DNA of 8,293 bases from assembly GCA_934754855.1 (NCBI GenBank), contig CAKVJR010000078.1:1-8293 (forward strand), written 5' to 3'. A model generated the notes under the pieces. The model ran no database searches. It worked only from the letters and a program-made list of their open reading frames with translations, and had not been told where the DNA came from. This document shows, piece by piece, positions 1 through 5,902 of this stretch (position 1 is the first letter of the stretch; every line of letters starts with the position of its first letter). Both the position numbers and the translations under genes were made by a program. This DNA is from an uncultured Candidatus Melainabacteria bacterium (GTDB lineage: Bacteria; Cyanobacteriota; Vampirovibrionia; Gastranaerophilales; Gastranaerophilaceae).

Positions 1-249
1 GTTACTATGTCTGAAGTTACCGAAAAATATGATATTAATGAACTTAAAAATATGATTAAGGCTCATTATAAGGAAACTCAATCACCGTTTGCTAAAGAAA
101 TTCTCGATAATTTCGATGCAAAATTGCCTTTCTTCAAGAAAATTACTCCGAATGACTATCAAAAAATGACAGTCACAATCAGCAGACTTGAGGAAAAAGG
201 TATAAAACACGAGCAAGCAGAACTTGAAGCGTTTTATTTAAACAGATAA
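1..249 (+). CDS. gltB: Glutamate synthase large subunit, C-terminal end (partial)
   Basis: The reading frame is open from the first base and ends at TAA 247-249, so this is the 3' end of a longer gene; the ATG at 7 is an internal Met. The 82 visible residues resemble the extreme C-terminus of the glutamate synthase (GOGAT) alpha subunit, after the GXGXG domain: an AHYKETQSPFAKEILDNF stretch followed by a KKITPNDYQK stretch, matching the family's 'H-x-x-x-T-x-S-x-x-A-x-x-I-L' and 'V-x-P-x-D-Y' pattern. The large subunit carries the glutaminase and FMN/3Fe-4S sites that convert 2-oxoglutarate and glutamine to two glutamates. The gltD start lies 19 bp downstream, which is the usual gltBD operon order and strongly supports the call. 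All catalytic domains lie outside the window, so the integrity of the gene cannot be judged. Confidence 0.86.
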   Translation, partial: VTMSEVTEKYDINELKNMIKAHYKETQSPFAKEILDNFDAKLPFFKKITPNDYQKMTVTISRLEEKGIKHEQAELEAFYLNR

Positions 250-268
250 TTCTTTGAAAGGAAAATAT

Positions 269-1744
269 ATGGGAAAACCAACAGGATTTATGGAATTTCA
301 ACGAAAAAACGACACGGTTATGCCGCCTTTGGAAAGAATTAAAAATTTTGACGAATTTCACGAACCGCTCGATAAGGACGAACGTCAGAAACAAGGTGCA
401 AGGTGCATGAATTGTGGCGTTCCGTTCTGCCAATCAGGTATGGAACTCAATCACATGACAACAGGTTGCCCTTTGCATAACCTTATTCCCGAGTGGAATG
501 ATGAGATTTACAGAGGAAATTGGGAGCAGGCTCTTGCAAGATTGCTTAAAACAAACAATTTTCCTGAATTTACGGGAAGAATTTGTCCTGCACTTTGCGA
601 ATGTGCTTGCACTTGCGGACTCAACGATTCCCCTGTTACCGTCAAAGAAAATGAATTGACAATCATTGAAACAGGATACGAAAACGGTTGGCTAAAACCT
701 CATAAATCACCAGTTAAGAGCGGAAAACATATTGCAGTTATCGGCGGAGGTCCGGCAGGGCTTGCAGTTGCTGACAGATTGAACAAACACGGACATTCTG
801 TCACTGTTTATGAACGTGAAAACCGTGTGGGCGGCTTGCTTACTTATGGCATTCCGAATATGAAATTGGATAAATCAGTCGTCGATAGACGTGTCGCTCT
901 TATGGAACAAGAGGGTGTTGTTTTCAAAACAAACACAAACATCGGATTTGATGTTCCTTTTGATGATATCGTCAGAAATTACGATGCTGTTGCAGTATGC
1001 TGCGGTGCAAAAAAGCCCCGTAACCTCAATGCTGAGGGGATTGACACAAATGGTGTTTATTTTGCGGTTGACTATCTCGGTGATGTTACGGCAAATCTTA
1101 TGGGCGAAAAAAATAAACTTTTGATTAACGCAAAAGATAAAAATGTAATTGTTGTCGGTGGCGGCGATACAGGTGTAAATTGCGTTGAAACGGCTATCAG
1201 ACAAGGCTGTAAGTCGGTTTATCAGTTGGAAATGATGCCGAAATTGCCCGATACAAGAGCGGAAAACAATCCTTGGCCTCAATATCCTAAAGTTTGCAAA
1301 GTCGATTACGGTCATGAAGAATCAATTGCCGTTTTCGGTCACGACCCGAGAATTTATCAAACAACGGTCAAAAAGGTTGTTTCTGATAAAAAAGGCCATA
1401 TTAAAGAAATCGTTACTGTTGCGTTGGATTTCGTTAAAGATGAAAAAACGGGCAGAATGAAGCCTGTTGAGGTCAGTGGCAGCGAAAAAACAATGCCTTG
1501 TGACATTTTGCTCATTGCTGCAGGTTTTGTCGGTTGTGAAAATTATATTTCCGAAAAATTTAACCTCGAAGTCAATGAACGTGGCAATATCAAGGCAAAT
1601 TCACACGCAACAACAAAAGATAAAGTTTTTGTCGCAGGCGATGCAAGACGTGGACAATCGCTCGTCGTTTGGGCAATTTCCGAGGGTCGGGAATGTGCAA
1701 AAGAAATTGATAAATATTTGATGGGCTACACAAATATGGTTTAA
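269..1744 (+). CDS. gltD: Glutamate synthase small subunit (NAD(P)H-dependent)
   Basis: This is the beta subunit of glutamate synthase, which takes electrons from NAD(P)H through FAD and passes them to the large subunit for glutamate formation in the cytoplasm. At 491 residues it has the family's normal length. The N-terminal Fe-S region has C46, C49, C54 and C67, with a second group at C106, C110, C112, C114 and C116. An FAD-binding GGGPAG lies at 159-164, a second dinucleotide-binding GGGDTG at 297-302, and the C-terminal FAD motif VFVAGDARRG at 453-462 is followed by a SLVVWAISEGR stretch. I chose ATG 269 because AAAGGA at 257-262 sits 6 bp before it; a TTG at 254 in the same frame has no ribosome site and lies against the gltB stop. 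It is co-transcribed with gltB (19-bp gap) and followed by a hairpin terminator. Confidence 0.96.
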   Translation: MGKPTGFMEFQRKNDTVMPPLERIKNFDEFHEPLDKDERQKQGARCMNCGVPFCQSGMELNHMTTGCPLHNLIPEWNDEIYRGNWEQALARLLKTNNFPEFTGRICPALCECACTCGLNDSPVTVKENELTIIETGYENGWLKPHKSPVKSGKHIAVIGGGPAGLAVADRLNKHGHSVTVYERENRVGGLLTYGIPNMKLDKSVVDRRVALMEQEGVVFKTNTNIGFDVPFDDIVRNYDAVAVCCGAKKPRNLNAEGIDTNGVYFAVDYLGDVTANLMGEKNKLLINAKDKNVIVVGGGDTGVNCVETAIRQGCKSVYQLEMMPKLPDTRAENNPWPQYPKVCKVDYGHEESIAVFGHDPRIYQTTVKKVVSDKKGHIKEIVTVALDFVKDEKTGRMKPVEVSGSEKTMPCDILLIAAGFVGCENYISEKFNLEVNERGNIKANSHATTKDKVFVAGDARRGQSLVVWAISEGRECAKEIDKYLMGYTNMV

Positions 1745-1770
1745 AATTTTTTCTGTCAGCAATAGAAAAA

Positions 1771-1796
1771 TCCCGAAGTTTATTCGGGGCTTTTTT
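1771..1796 (+). terminator. Rho-independent terminator after gltD
   Basis: CCCGAA (1772-1777) pairs with TTCGGG (1783-1788) around the loop GTTTA, with an extra T-G pair at the base, and six T follow at 1791-1796. It lies 27 bp past the gltD stop. A run of five A at 1766-1770 could make it act weakly on the other strand too. Confidence 0.88.
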
Positions 1797-1798
1797 AT

Positions 1799-1947
1799 TT
1801 GCAACTATTCGTGTCATCTGTGGTCATTATTGATTTTTGATGTTGCAACAAATAGTGTTATCATTGCGGTTTGTTTTTAAATCACTATTTAACACAAATG
1901 GTGTTATAAAACGAAAGGGGATTTGAAAATCCCCTAAACACTATCTG
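1799..1947. repeat. Cluster of related short repeats between gltD and yajQ
   Basis: Two direct copies share 16 of 20 bases: 1799-1818, beginning TTGCAACTATTCGTGTCAT, and 1843-1862, beginning TTGCAACAAATAGTGTTAT. The core ACAAATAGTGTTAT (1848-1861) recurs as ACAAATGGTGTTAT (1894-1907), 13 of 14 identical. Reverse-strand forms occur at 1881-1890 (AAATAGTGAT) and 1936-1947 (CAGATAGTGTTT), the last overlapping the yajQ stop. These make inverted pairs: AAATAGTG 1850-1857 with 1883-1890, ATAGTGTT 1852-1859 with 1937-1944, and TAACAC/GTGTTA at 1890-1895/1901-1906 with a 5-base spacer. No ORF or promoter explains them, and both neighbouring genes converge here. The function is unknown; chance in AT-rich DNA is possible. 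Confidence 0.45.
1907..1934 (-). terminator. Rho-independent terminator after yajQ
   Basis: GGGGATT (1917-1923) and AATCCCC (1928-1934) form a 7-bp stem with the loop TGAA. Read on the minus strand it is followed by TTTCGTTTTA (1916-1907), a T-rich tail. It starts 6 bp past the yajQ stop. On the plus strand no T-run follows, so it acts for the minus-strand operon. Confidence 0.8.
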
Positions 1948-2441
1948 TAATTTGTAAATTGAAGAGCGACGTCGTATTTGTCTTCGTTTTGTCGCATAAG
2001 TTTTATTATTTCCTGCAAGTCATCACGGCTTTTGCCTGAAACTCTGACTTGTTCGCCCTGAATAGCCGCTTGAACTTTGAGTTTTGAGTTTTTAATGTCG
2101 GCAACGATTTTTTTAGCAAGTTCCATCGTTAAGCCTTTTTTGAGGTTCAAAACTTGTCTGACTTTTCCGCCTAAAGCGTTTTCGACGGGTTGAGGGTCTA
2201 ATATTTTGATGCTCAAATTTCTTTTAACCATTTTTGATTGGAGCAAATCGACGATATTTCTGAGTTTCATATCATCTTTTGTTGTAATTGTGATTGATTT
2301 ATCTGCTTCAAGTTCGATTTCAGAGCCGCTGTCTTTGAGGTCAAATCTTGAGAGGACATCTCTTTTTACCTGATCAACCGCATTGACCAATTCTTGTTTG
2401 TCGAATTCTGACACAATATCAAAACTGCAATCTTTTGCCAT
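1941..2441 (-). CDS. yajQ: YajQ family nucleotide-binding protein
   Basis: A 166-residue cytoplasmic protein of the YajQ (UPF0234) family, which has two ferredoxin-like folds and the usual length of about 160-165. Hallmarks seen are SFDIVSEFDKQEL at 6-18, SRFDLKDS at 31-38, IQGEQVRVSGKSRDDLQ at 127-143 and the typical C-terminal LQFTNYR. Family members bind nucleotides and RNA, and a Xanthomonas member is a cyclic-di-GMP effector; whether this one binds cyclic-di-GMP cannot be read from the sequence. The ATG at 2441 is preceded on the minus strand by GAAAGGAAA at a good distance. It lies 14 bp after the TPR gene and is the last gene of the minus-strand operon, followed by a terminator. Confidence 0.94.
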   Translation of the reverse strand: MAKDCSFDIVSEFDKQELVNAVDQVKRDVLSRFDLKDSGSEIELEADKSITITTKDDMKLRNIVDLLQSKMVKRNLSIKILDPQPVENALGGKVRQVLNLKKGLTMELAKKIVADIKNSKLKVQAAIQGEQVRVSGKSRDDLQEIIKLMRQNEDKYDVALQFTNYR

Positions 2442-2455
2442 AAAATTTCCTTTCG

Positions 2456-3049
2456 TTATCTTAGCCGTTTCCTTGAGTATGTAACCAATTTGGCTTGTTC
2501 TTTGACATATTTTCTAATTGCCGGAGTGATTATCAAATCGGGTTCGGAGTTGCAAAAATCATCAAGCATTGTAACTTCGATTTGCGTTTTTCCCATCGCT
2601 CCGTAAATCAGGGCAATTGTTATATCATCAAGTGCATTTTTGCGATTTTTTTTGTGATATTGAAGCTTTTGCTCAAGAATATTTTGTTTTCCGTACGCTT
2701 CAACCAAGTTTTTGTAGTACTCAAAATAAAGCGGGTATTTTTTTATTGCTTCTTCAAATTTTGCCTCTGCAAGTTCAGGGTAGCCGATTGTTATGTATGT
2801 TCTTCCCAAGTTGTTGTAATAAACCGATGACGCTTGAGAATTGGGGTTTAACTCTATTGCAAGTTCAAATTCCTTTATAGCCCCGAAATAATAATATTCT
2901 TTCAAATACATCAAGCCTAAATTATTATGTCTTGCCGCATTTTTTTCAGCGTCAATCGTATAATGCACGCTAACTTCGGGCAAATTATTTGCTCCGCAAA
3001 GAAAAATTGTTGAAAAAAGTAATAACGAAACCGTTAAAAATTTTCTCAT
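2456..3049 (-). CDS. Exported TPR-repeat protein, function unknown
   Basis: A 197-residue protein with a signal peptide: charged MRK, a hydrophobic stretch at residues 4-18, and probable signal peptidase I cleavage near A20 (LCGA|NN). Two clear tetratricopeptide repeats follow, about 39-72 (core NNLGLMYLKEYYYFGAIKEF) and 75-108 (core NNLGRTYITIGYPELAEAKF), each with the expected G-Y-A-F pattern; residues 109-140 may be a degenerate third. The C-terminus is basic. TPRs form helical scaffolds for protein partners, here probably outside the cytoplasm. Its ATG overlaps the stop of the upstream MBL gene as ATGA, with only a weak ribosome site, so translation is probably coupled. yajQ begins 14 bp downstream. 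The C at position 18 is preceded by L, which does not make a good lipobox. The partner is unknown. Confidence 0.85.
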   Translation of the reverse strand: MRKFLTVSLLLFSTIFLCGANNLPEVSVHYTIDAEKNAARHNNLGLMYLKEYYYFGAIKEFELAIELNPNSQASSVYYNNLGRTYITIGYPELAEAKFEEAIKKYPLYFEYYKNLVEAYGKQNILEQKLQYHKKNRKNALDDITIALIYGAMGKTQIEVTMLDDFCNSEPDLIITPAIRKYVKEQAKLVTYSRKRLR

Positions 3050-3993
3050 AACAAATCCGTTTCAAAACCCTCGTATGCCATAAAGCAGCCGTCAAATTGC
3101 TTTTTATAATATTTTTCAATATTCTTCAATTTTTCATCATCATAAGACGGGTCAAAGTGGAAGAATGCTAATTTCTTTGCCTGTGCGGCTTTTGCCGTTT
3201 CAATCGCCATTTCAAATGTCGAGTGACCAAATCCTTGTTTCGGTGCAATTGGTGAGAGATAATCTTCGCCCGAATATTGGCTGTCGTGGATTAACAAGTC
3301 CGTATTTCTTGCGAAAAACGCAAGTTTTTTATCCCCGCCGATGTAACTTTCTTTATCTGTTGCATATACCATAGTTTTTCCGTGGTATGCAATTTTGTAA
3401 ACCATTACGCCCTCTGTGCCGTGAGCGTATGATTTCATACAACTTACAATAACTTCATCATCAACAGGAATAATGTCGTCTGCCGAAATTACACGTTTTC
3501 TGAGCGGTTCGGGGCTGTTTTTTGAAAAAATCAAAATTTCACCCTCTGTAATATTTGAAATTTCAACATCAGCCGAAATATCGTTCATACAAACAGGAAA
3601 CGATTTATCGTAAAGAAGTTGGTGGAGATTTGCCTCTAAGGATTCTGCATAATCGCTGAAGCCGTAAACTCGAATTCTTGAGGTCAAAACATTTAACGGC
3701 TTAAAAAAGTTAAAACCCTGAATGTGATCAGCGTGAATATGACTGAGCAAAATGGTTGCGTTTATTGGCGTTCTTTGGAAAAATTCGTCCGAAGATGCGA
3801 TATGTTCTTTCATAAGTTCGTTGCCGAGTGAGATAATTCCCGTTCCGGCATCAAGTATAATCAAATGACCGCCTACATTGACTTCAACGCATGATGTATT
3901 TCCGCCAAAGTCCAAAAAACTTCTGTGAGGTGTCGGGTAAGACCCTCTTATTCCTCTGAATTTAACAGAAAATTTATTAATACTCTCAGTCAT
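3046..3993 (-). CDS. MBL-fold metallo-hydrolase, cyclic phosphodiesterase-like
   Basis: A 315-residue cytoplasmic metallo-beta-lactamase-fold protein. The N-terminus has the RGSYPTP (16-22), FGGNTSCVEV (29-38) and ILDAGTG (46-52) pattern seen in PhnP- and RNase Z-related hydrolases. Metal ligands are visible: H85, H87, D89 and H90 in SHIHADHIQG, H191 in YAHGTEG, D213 in YATD, and H279 in FFHFDP; HDSQY (236-240) and GFGHST (254-259) also match. Relatives cleave phosphodiesters such as cyclic nucleotides or cyclic ribose phosphates, or process RNA; the substrate here cannot be assigned. ATG 3993 has GAGG (4005-4002) 8 bp upstream. It overlaps the TPR gene by 4 bp and leads an operon with TPR and yajQ; a promoter lies at 4045-4017. 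Fold and metal centre are secure, substrate is not. Confidence 0.92.
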   Translation of the reverse strand: MTESINKFSVKFRGIRGSYPTPHRSFLDFGGNTSCVEVNVGGHLIILDAGTGIISLGNELMKEHIASSDEFFQRTPINATILLSHIHADHIQGFNFFKPLNVLTSRIRVYGFSDYAESLEANLHQLLYDKSFPVCMNDISADVEISNITEGEILIFSKNSPEPLRKRVISADDIIPVDDEVIVSCMKSYAHGTEGVMVYKIAYHGKTMVYATDKESYIGGDKKLAFFARNTDLLIHDSQYSGEDYLSPIAPKQGFGHSTFEMAIETAKAAQAKKLAFFHFDPSYDDEKLKNIEKYYKKQFDGCFMAYEGFETDLL

Positions 3994-4016
3994 TTGATTA
4001 ACCTCATCTTAGTTCA

Positions 4017-4045
4017 ATTTTAACGATTTTTTCCTTTTTTGTCCA
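4017..4045 (-). promoter_or_regulatory. Predicted sigma-70 type promoter for the MBL-TPR-yajQ operon
   Basis: On the minus strand TGGACA (4045-4040, 5 of 6 to TTGACA) and TAAAAT (4022-4017, 5 of 6 to TATAAT) are 17 bp apart, with an A-rich spacer. It lies between the phosphoesterase stop and the MBL start. I see no terminator in this 64-bp gap, so read-through from the phosphoesterase gene is also likely. Confidence 0.5.
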
Positions 4046-4057
4046 ATAAATTCTGAC

Positions 4058-5056
4058 CTATTTTTTGTTGCATTTGCAATTTCTTTTGCCGCAACCGCAT
4101 TGGCAGACTTTATTTACTGTTAAGACTGCTTTTTGGTCAGATTCTTTTCCGCAAGTTGACCAAGCGATTTTTGATTTTGCAATTGCTTGAACATCTGTCA
4201 AATTTGTTTCTTTGTAATCAAACGTGAAAACGGTTTTGTCAGAACGATTGTCGATTGTTATAAATCTCAAAGCAATCGGGTAACTTGTCAAAGAGGGTGA
4301 TGCAACTTCAACAATGTTGTCCGTTTGACGGATTTTGTTTGCGTGGAAGTGTCCGCCCAAAACCAAAATCGGGTTGTCGTATTTTTTTACGATTTCATTG
4401 AATGCGTATAAATTTACAATATCGTGGTCACGAGAAACCGTCGGATAAACTGTCGGGAAGTGCATAAATATTACGATTACATCATCTCCCGCTTCGCATA
4501 TTGCTTTGTCTAAAAATTTTAATTGTTCGGGGGGAAGATATCCTCTCGGAGTGCTTTTTTTGTCATAAGCAGCATCTAAGCAAATGAATGTCATATCTTT
4601 TTTAGGTTTGAATGTGTAATAAGTTTTGTCGGGGGCAAATCCTTTCGGATTAATTTTATTCAACAATTCAATGTGTTTTTGTTTGTTCAAATCGCCGTTA
4701 GCCGCAACATCGTGGTTTCCGAGGCAATAATACCAAGGTGTCGGCAAAACTTTGTTTAAATAGTTATACATAAATTCAAAATCTTTGGCAATCGGTCTGT
4801 CTGCCGCATCGCCCGTTACCAATGTGAATTTGACGTTCTTTTCTTCTTTGATTTGCTTTGCAGCATCGTCAAGAACGGGAAGTGCATAGTATTTCATTTT
4901 AAAACTTTTTGAATTTTCAGGTCTGGGGGCATCAGGATTGTAGTGAATATCTGAAATTTGAGCAAATTTCAAAGTTGTCGCAATTGCCGATACAGGGGTT
5001 GAAAATGCGACAATCAAAAGTAATGCAAAGATTTTTGCCAAAAATTTATTCTTCAT
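4058..5056 (-). CDS. Secreted calcineurin-like metallophosphoesterase with Cys-rich tail
   Basis: A 332-residue protein with a signal peptide (hydrophobic core at residues 8-20, cleavage near A24 or A26), so it acts outside the cytoplasm. All motifs of the calcineurin-like phosphoesterase fold are present: D36 and H38 in SDIHY, D83 and D86 in TGDAAD, GNHD at 113-116, H199 in MHFP, and H236 and H238 in GGHFH. These ligands hold the two-metal centre that hydrolyses phosphate mono- or diesters. The order resembles CpdA/Icc-type enzymes, but the substrate is not certain. The last 15 residues are unusual: five cysteines in twelve positions (318-329, CxCxCx4CxC), rich in Lys and outside the catalytic domain. 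ATG 5056 has AAGGAG (5069-5064) 7 bp upstream. It is divergent from the TRIC gene, and the MBL gene follows by 64 bp. Confidence 0.93.
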   Translation of the reverse strand: MKNKFLAKIFALLLIVAFSTPVSAIATTLKFAQISDIHYNPDAPRPENSKSFKMKYYALPVLDDAAKQIKEEKNVKFTLVTGDAADRPIAKDFEFMYNYLNKVLPTPWYYCLGNHDVAANGDLNKQKHIELLNKINPKGFAPDKTYYTFKPKKDMTFICLDAAYDKKSTPRGYLPPEQLKFLDKAICEAGDDVIVIFMHFPTVYPTVSRDHDIVNLYAFNEIVKKYDNPILVLGGHFHANKIRQTDNIVEVASPSLTSYPIALRFITIDNRSDKTVFTFDYKETNLTDVQAIAKSKIAWSTCGKESDQKAVLTVNKVCQCGCGKRNCKCNKK

Positions 5057-5079
5057 AAAAACACTCCTTAATTTTTTTC

Positions 5080-5088
5080 ATTATAGCA
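5080..5088 (-). promoter_or_regulatory. Predicted extended -10 promoter for the phosphoesterase gene
   Basis: On the minus strand TGCTATAAT (5088-5080) is a perfect -10 with the TGn extension; no good -35 is seen at 16-18 bp. The start site would fall near 5073, giving a short leader that still contains the AAGGAG ribosome site at 5069-5064. Confidence 0.55.
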
Positions 5089-5105
5089 AAAAAAATCTGT
5101 TACGT

Positions 5106-5111
5106 TATAAT
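5106..5111 (+). promoter_or_regulatory. Predicted -10 box for the TRIC-family gene
   Basis: A perfect TATAAT lies 20 bp before the ATG at 5132. Its -35 position (about 5083-5088) has no match to TTGACA and falls on the -10 of the opposite promoter. Transcription would begin around 5118, leaving a leader of about 14 bases with only a weak purine-rich ribosome site (AAGAAAG). Confidence 0.45.
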
Positions 5112-5131
5112 GTGTTAAGAAAGAAAAAGTC

Positions 5132-5803
5132 ATGCAGTTTGGAAATGAAATCGTAATAATTGAATTAATAGGTATAATCGCATTTGCCATATCGGGTGCG
5201 ATAGTTGCGATTAAGCGTAATTTTGATATTTTCGGAATTATCGTTCTGGGTGTAATCACGGCTGTCGGCGGCGGTGCTATAAGAGATATTATTTTGGGAA
5301 TTATTCCTCCTACAATGTTTAAACATTCGTTGTATGTATTTGTCGCTTTTATAACGTCCTGTGTCGCATTCGGGCTTGCTGCCGTTATGGCGGTCAAGTT
5401 TAAGAAAAATAAAGAATTTTTTATGGACGTCGTAAACTTTTTCGACGCAATCGGTTTGGGGGTTTTTGCCGTAACGGGTACGAATACGGCTGTTGTTGCA
5501 GGGTTTGCCAATAATCCCTTTTTGGCGATTTTCGTAGGTGTTATTACGGGTATCGGCGGTGGCATGTTGAGAGATATTTTGGCAGGAAGAGTTCCTTTTG
5601 TACTCTACAAGGACATTTACGCTTCTGCCGCTATTGTCGGTGCAAGTTTGTATTATTTTATGTATATTAATGGCGTAAATGCTGCGGTTTCAGTAACTTC
5701 GACGATTATAATCACTATTTTGATAAGACTTGCCGCATCTTTTTATCATTTGAGTTTGCCGAGAATTCCAAAACTTAACATAAAAGATGAAGAGGACGAA
5801 TAG
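5132..5803 (+). CDS. TRIC/UPF0126 family membrane protein (cation channel or glycine transporter)
   Basis: A 223-residue inner-membrane protein with about seven hydrophobic helices built from two tandem repeats. Each repeat has the family pattern: AISG (19-22) then GGGAIRD (46-52), and AVTG (113-116) then GGGMLRD (142-148). This is the UPF0126 (YicG/YadS) family, whose members include prokaryotic trimeric intracellular cation (TRIC) channels; the Pfam family is also labelled glycine transporter. Which role applies here cannot be told. The C-terminus is a charged, acidic tail (KDEEDE). The start is the first ATG after the -10 box, giving the usual N-terminus. It is divergent from the phosphoesterase gene, and dapL follows 99 bp later with its own promoter. 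No clear terminator follows it, so read-through into dapL is possible. Confidence 0.92.
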   Translation: MQFGNEIVIIELIGIIAFAISGAIVAIKRNFDIFGIIVLGVITAVGGGAIRDIILGIIPPTMFKHSLYVFVAFITSCVAFGLAAVMAVKFKKNKEFFMDVVNFFDAIGLGVFAVTGTNTAVVAGFANNPFLAIFVGVITGIGGGMLRDILAGRVPFVLYKDIYASAAIVGASLYYFMYINGVNAAVSVTSTIIITILIRLAASFYHLSLPRIPKLNIKDEEDE

Positions 5804-5843
5804 GCTTTTGTTATAAGGCTTTTGCCGTTGTTCCTCTTTGAAT

Positions 5844-5872
5844 TTTACACTGTTTTTTGTTTTTGCTAAAAT
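5844..5872 (+). promoter_or_regulatory. Predicted promoter for dapL
   Basis: TTTACA (5844-5849, 5 of 6 to TTGACA), a 17-bp spacer, and extended -10 TGCTAAAAT (5864-5872) make the best promoter in the window. Transcription would start near 5879, and AAAGGAG at 5891-5897 is the ribosome site. The -10 block TTTTTGCTAAAAT closely matches the minus-strand phosphoesterase promoter. Confidence 0.65.
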
Positions 5873-5902
5873 CATATCAAAATTGTTTTTAAAGGAGAAA
5901 AA

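Noticed and set aside
254..268. In-frame TTG start for gltD, five codons before the ATG
   Set aside because: It has no ribosome site of its own, and the AAAGGA at 257-262 is placed for ATG 269. The extra residues do not match the GltD N-terminus.
875..1315. Minus-strand ORF of 146 codons
   Set aside because: It lies wholly inside gltD on the other strand and shows no recognisable protein features or ribosome site.
2990..3049. Possible lipoprotein signal in the TPR protein (C18)
   Set aside because: The residues before the cysteine are I-F-L, whereas a lipobox needs a small residue at -1; ordinary signal peptidase I cleavage fits better.
3990..4007. Five-codon upstream ORF (MRLIK) ending on the MBL start as ATGA
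   Set aside because: Its AGG codon is simply the MBL ribosome site GAGG, and it has no good ribosome site of its own; probably coincidence.
5068..5565. Minus-strand ORF of 165 codons
   Set aside because: It is antisense to the TRIC gene; its Pro/Thr/Ile-rich low-complexity protein reflects the Gly- and Ile-rich codons of the real gene.
5802..5824. Direct repeat AGGCTTTTG at 5802-5810 and 5816-5824 after the TRIC stop
   Set aside because: Only 9 bp in an AT-rich tail. The GGC-TTTT-GCC hairpin it could form is too weak and lacks a T-run for a terminator.
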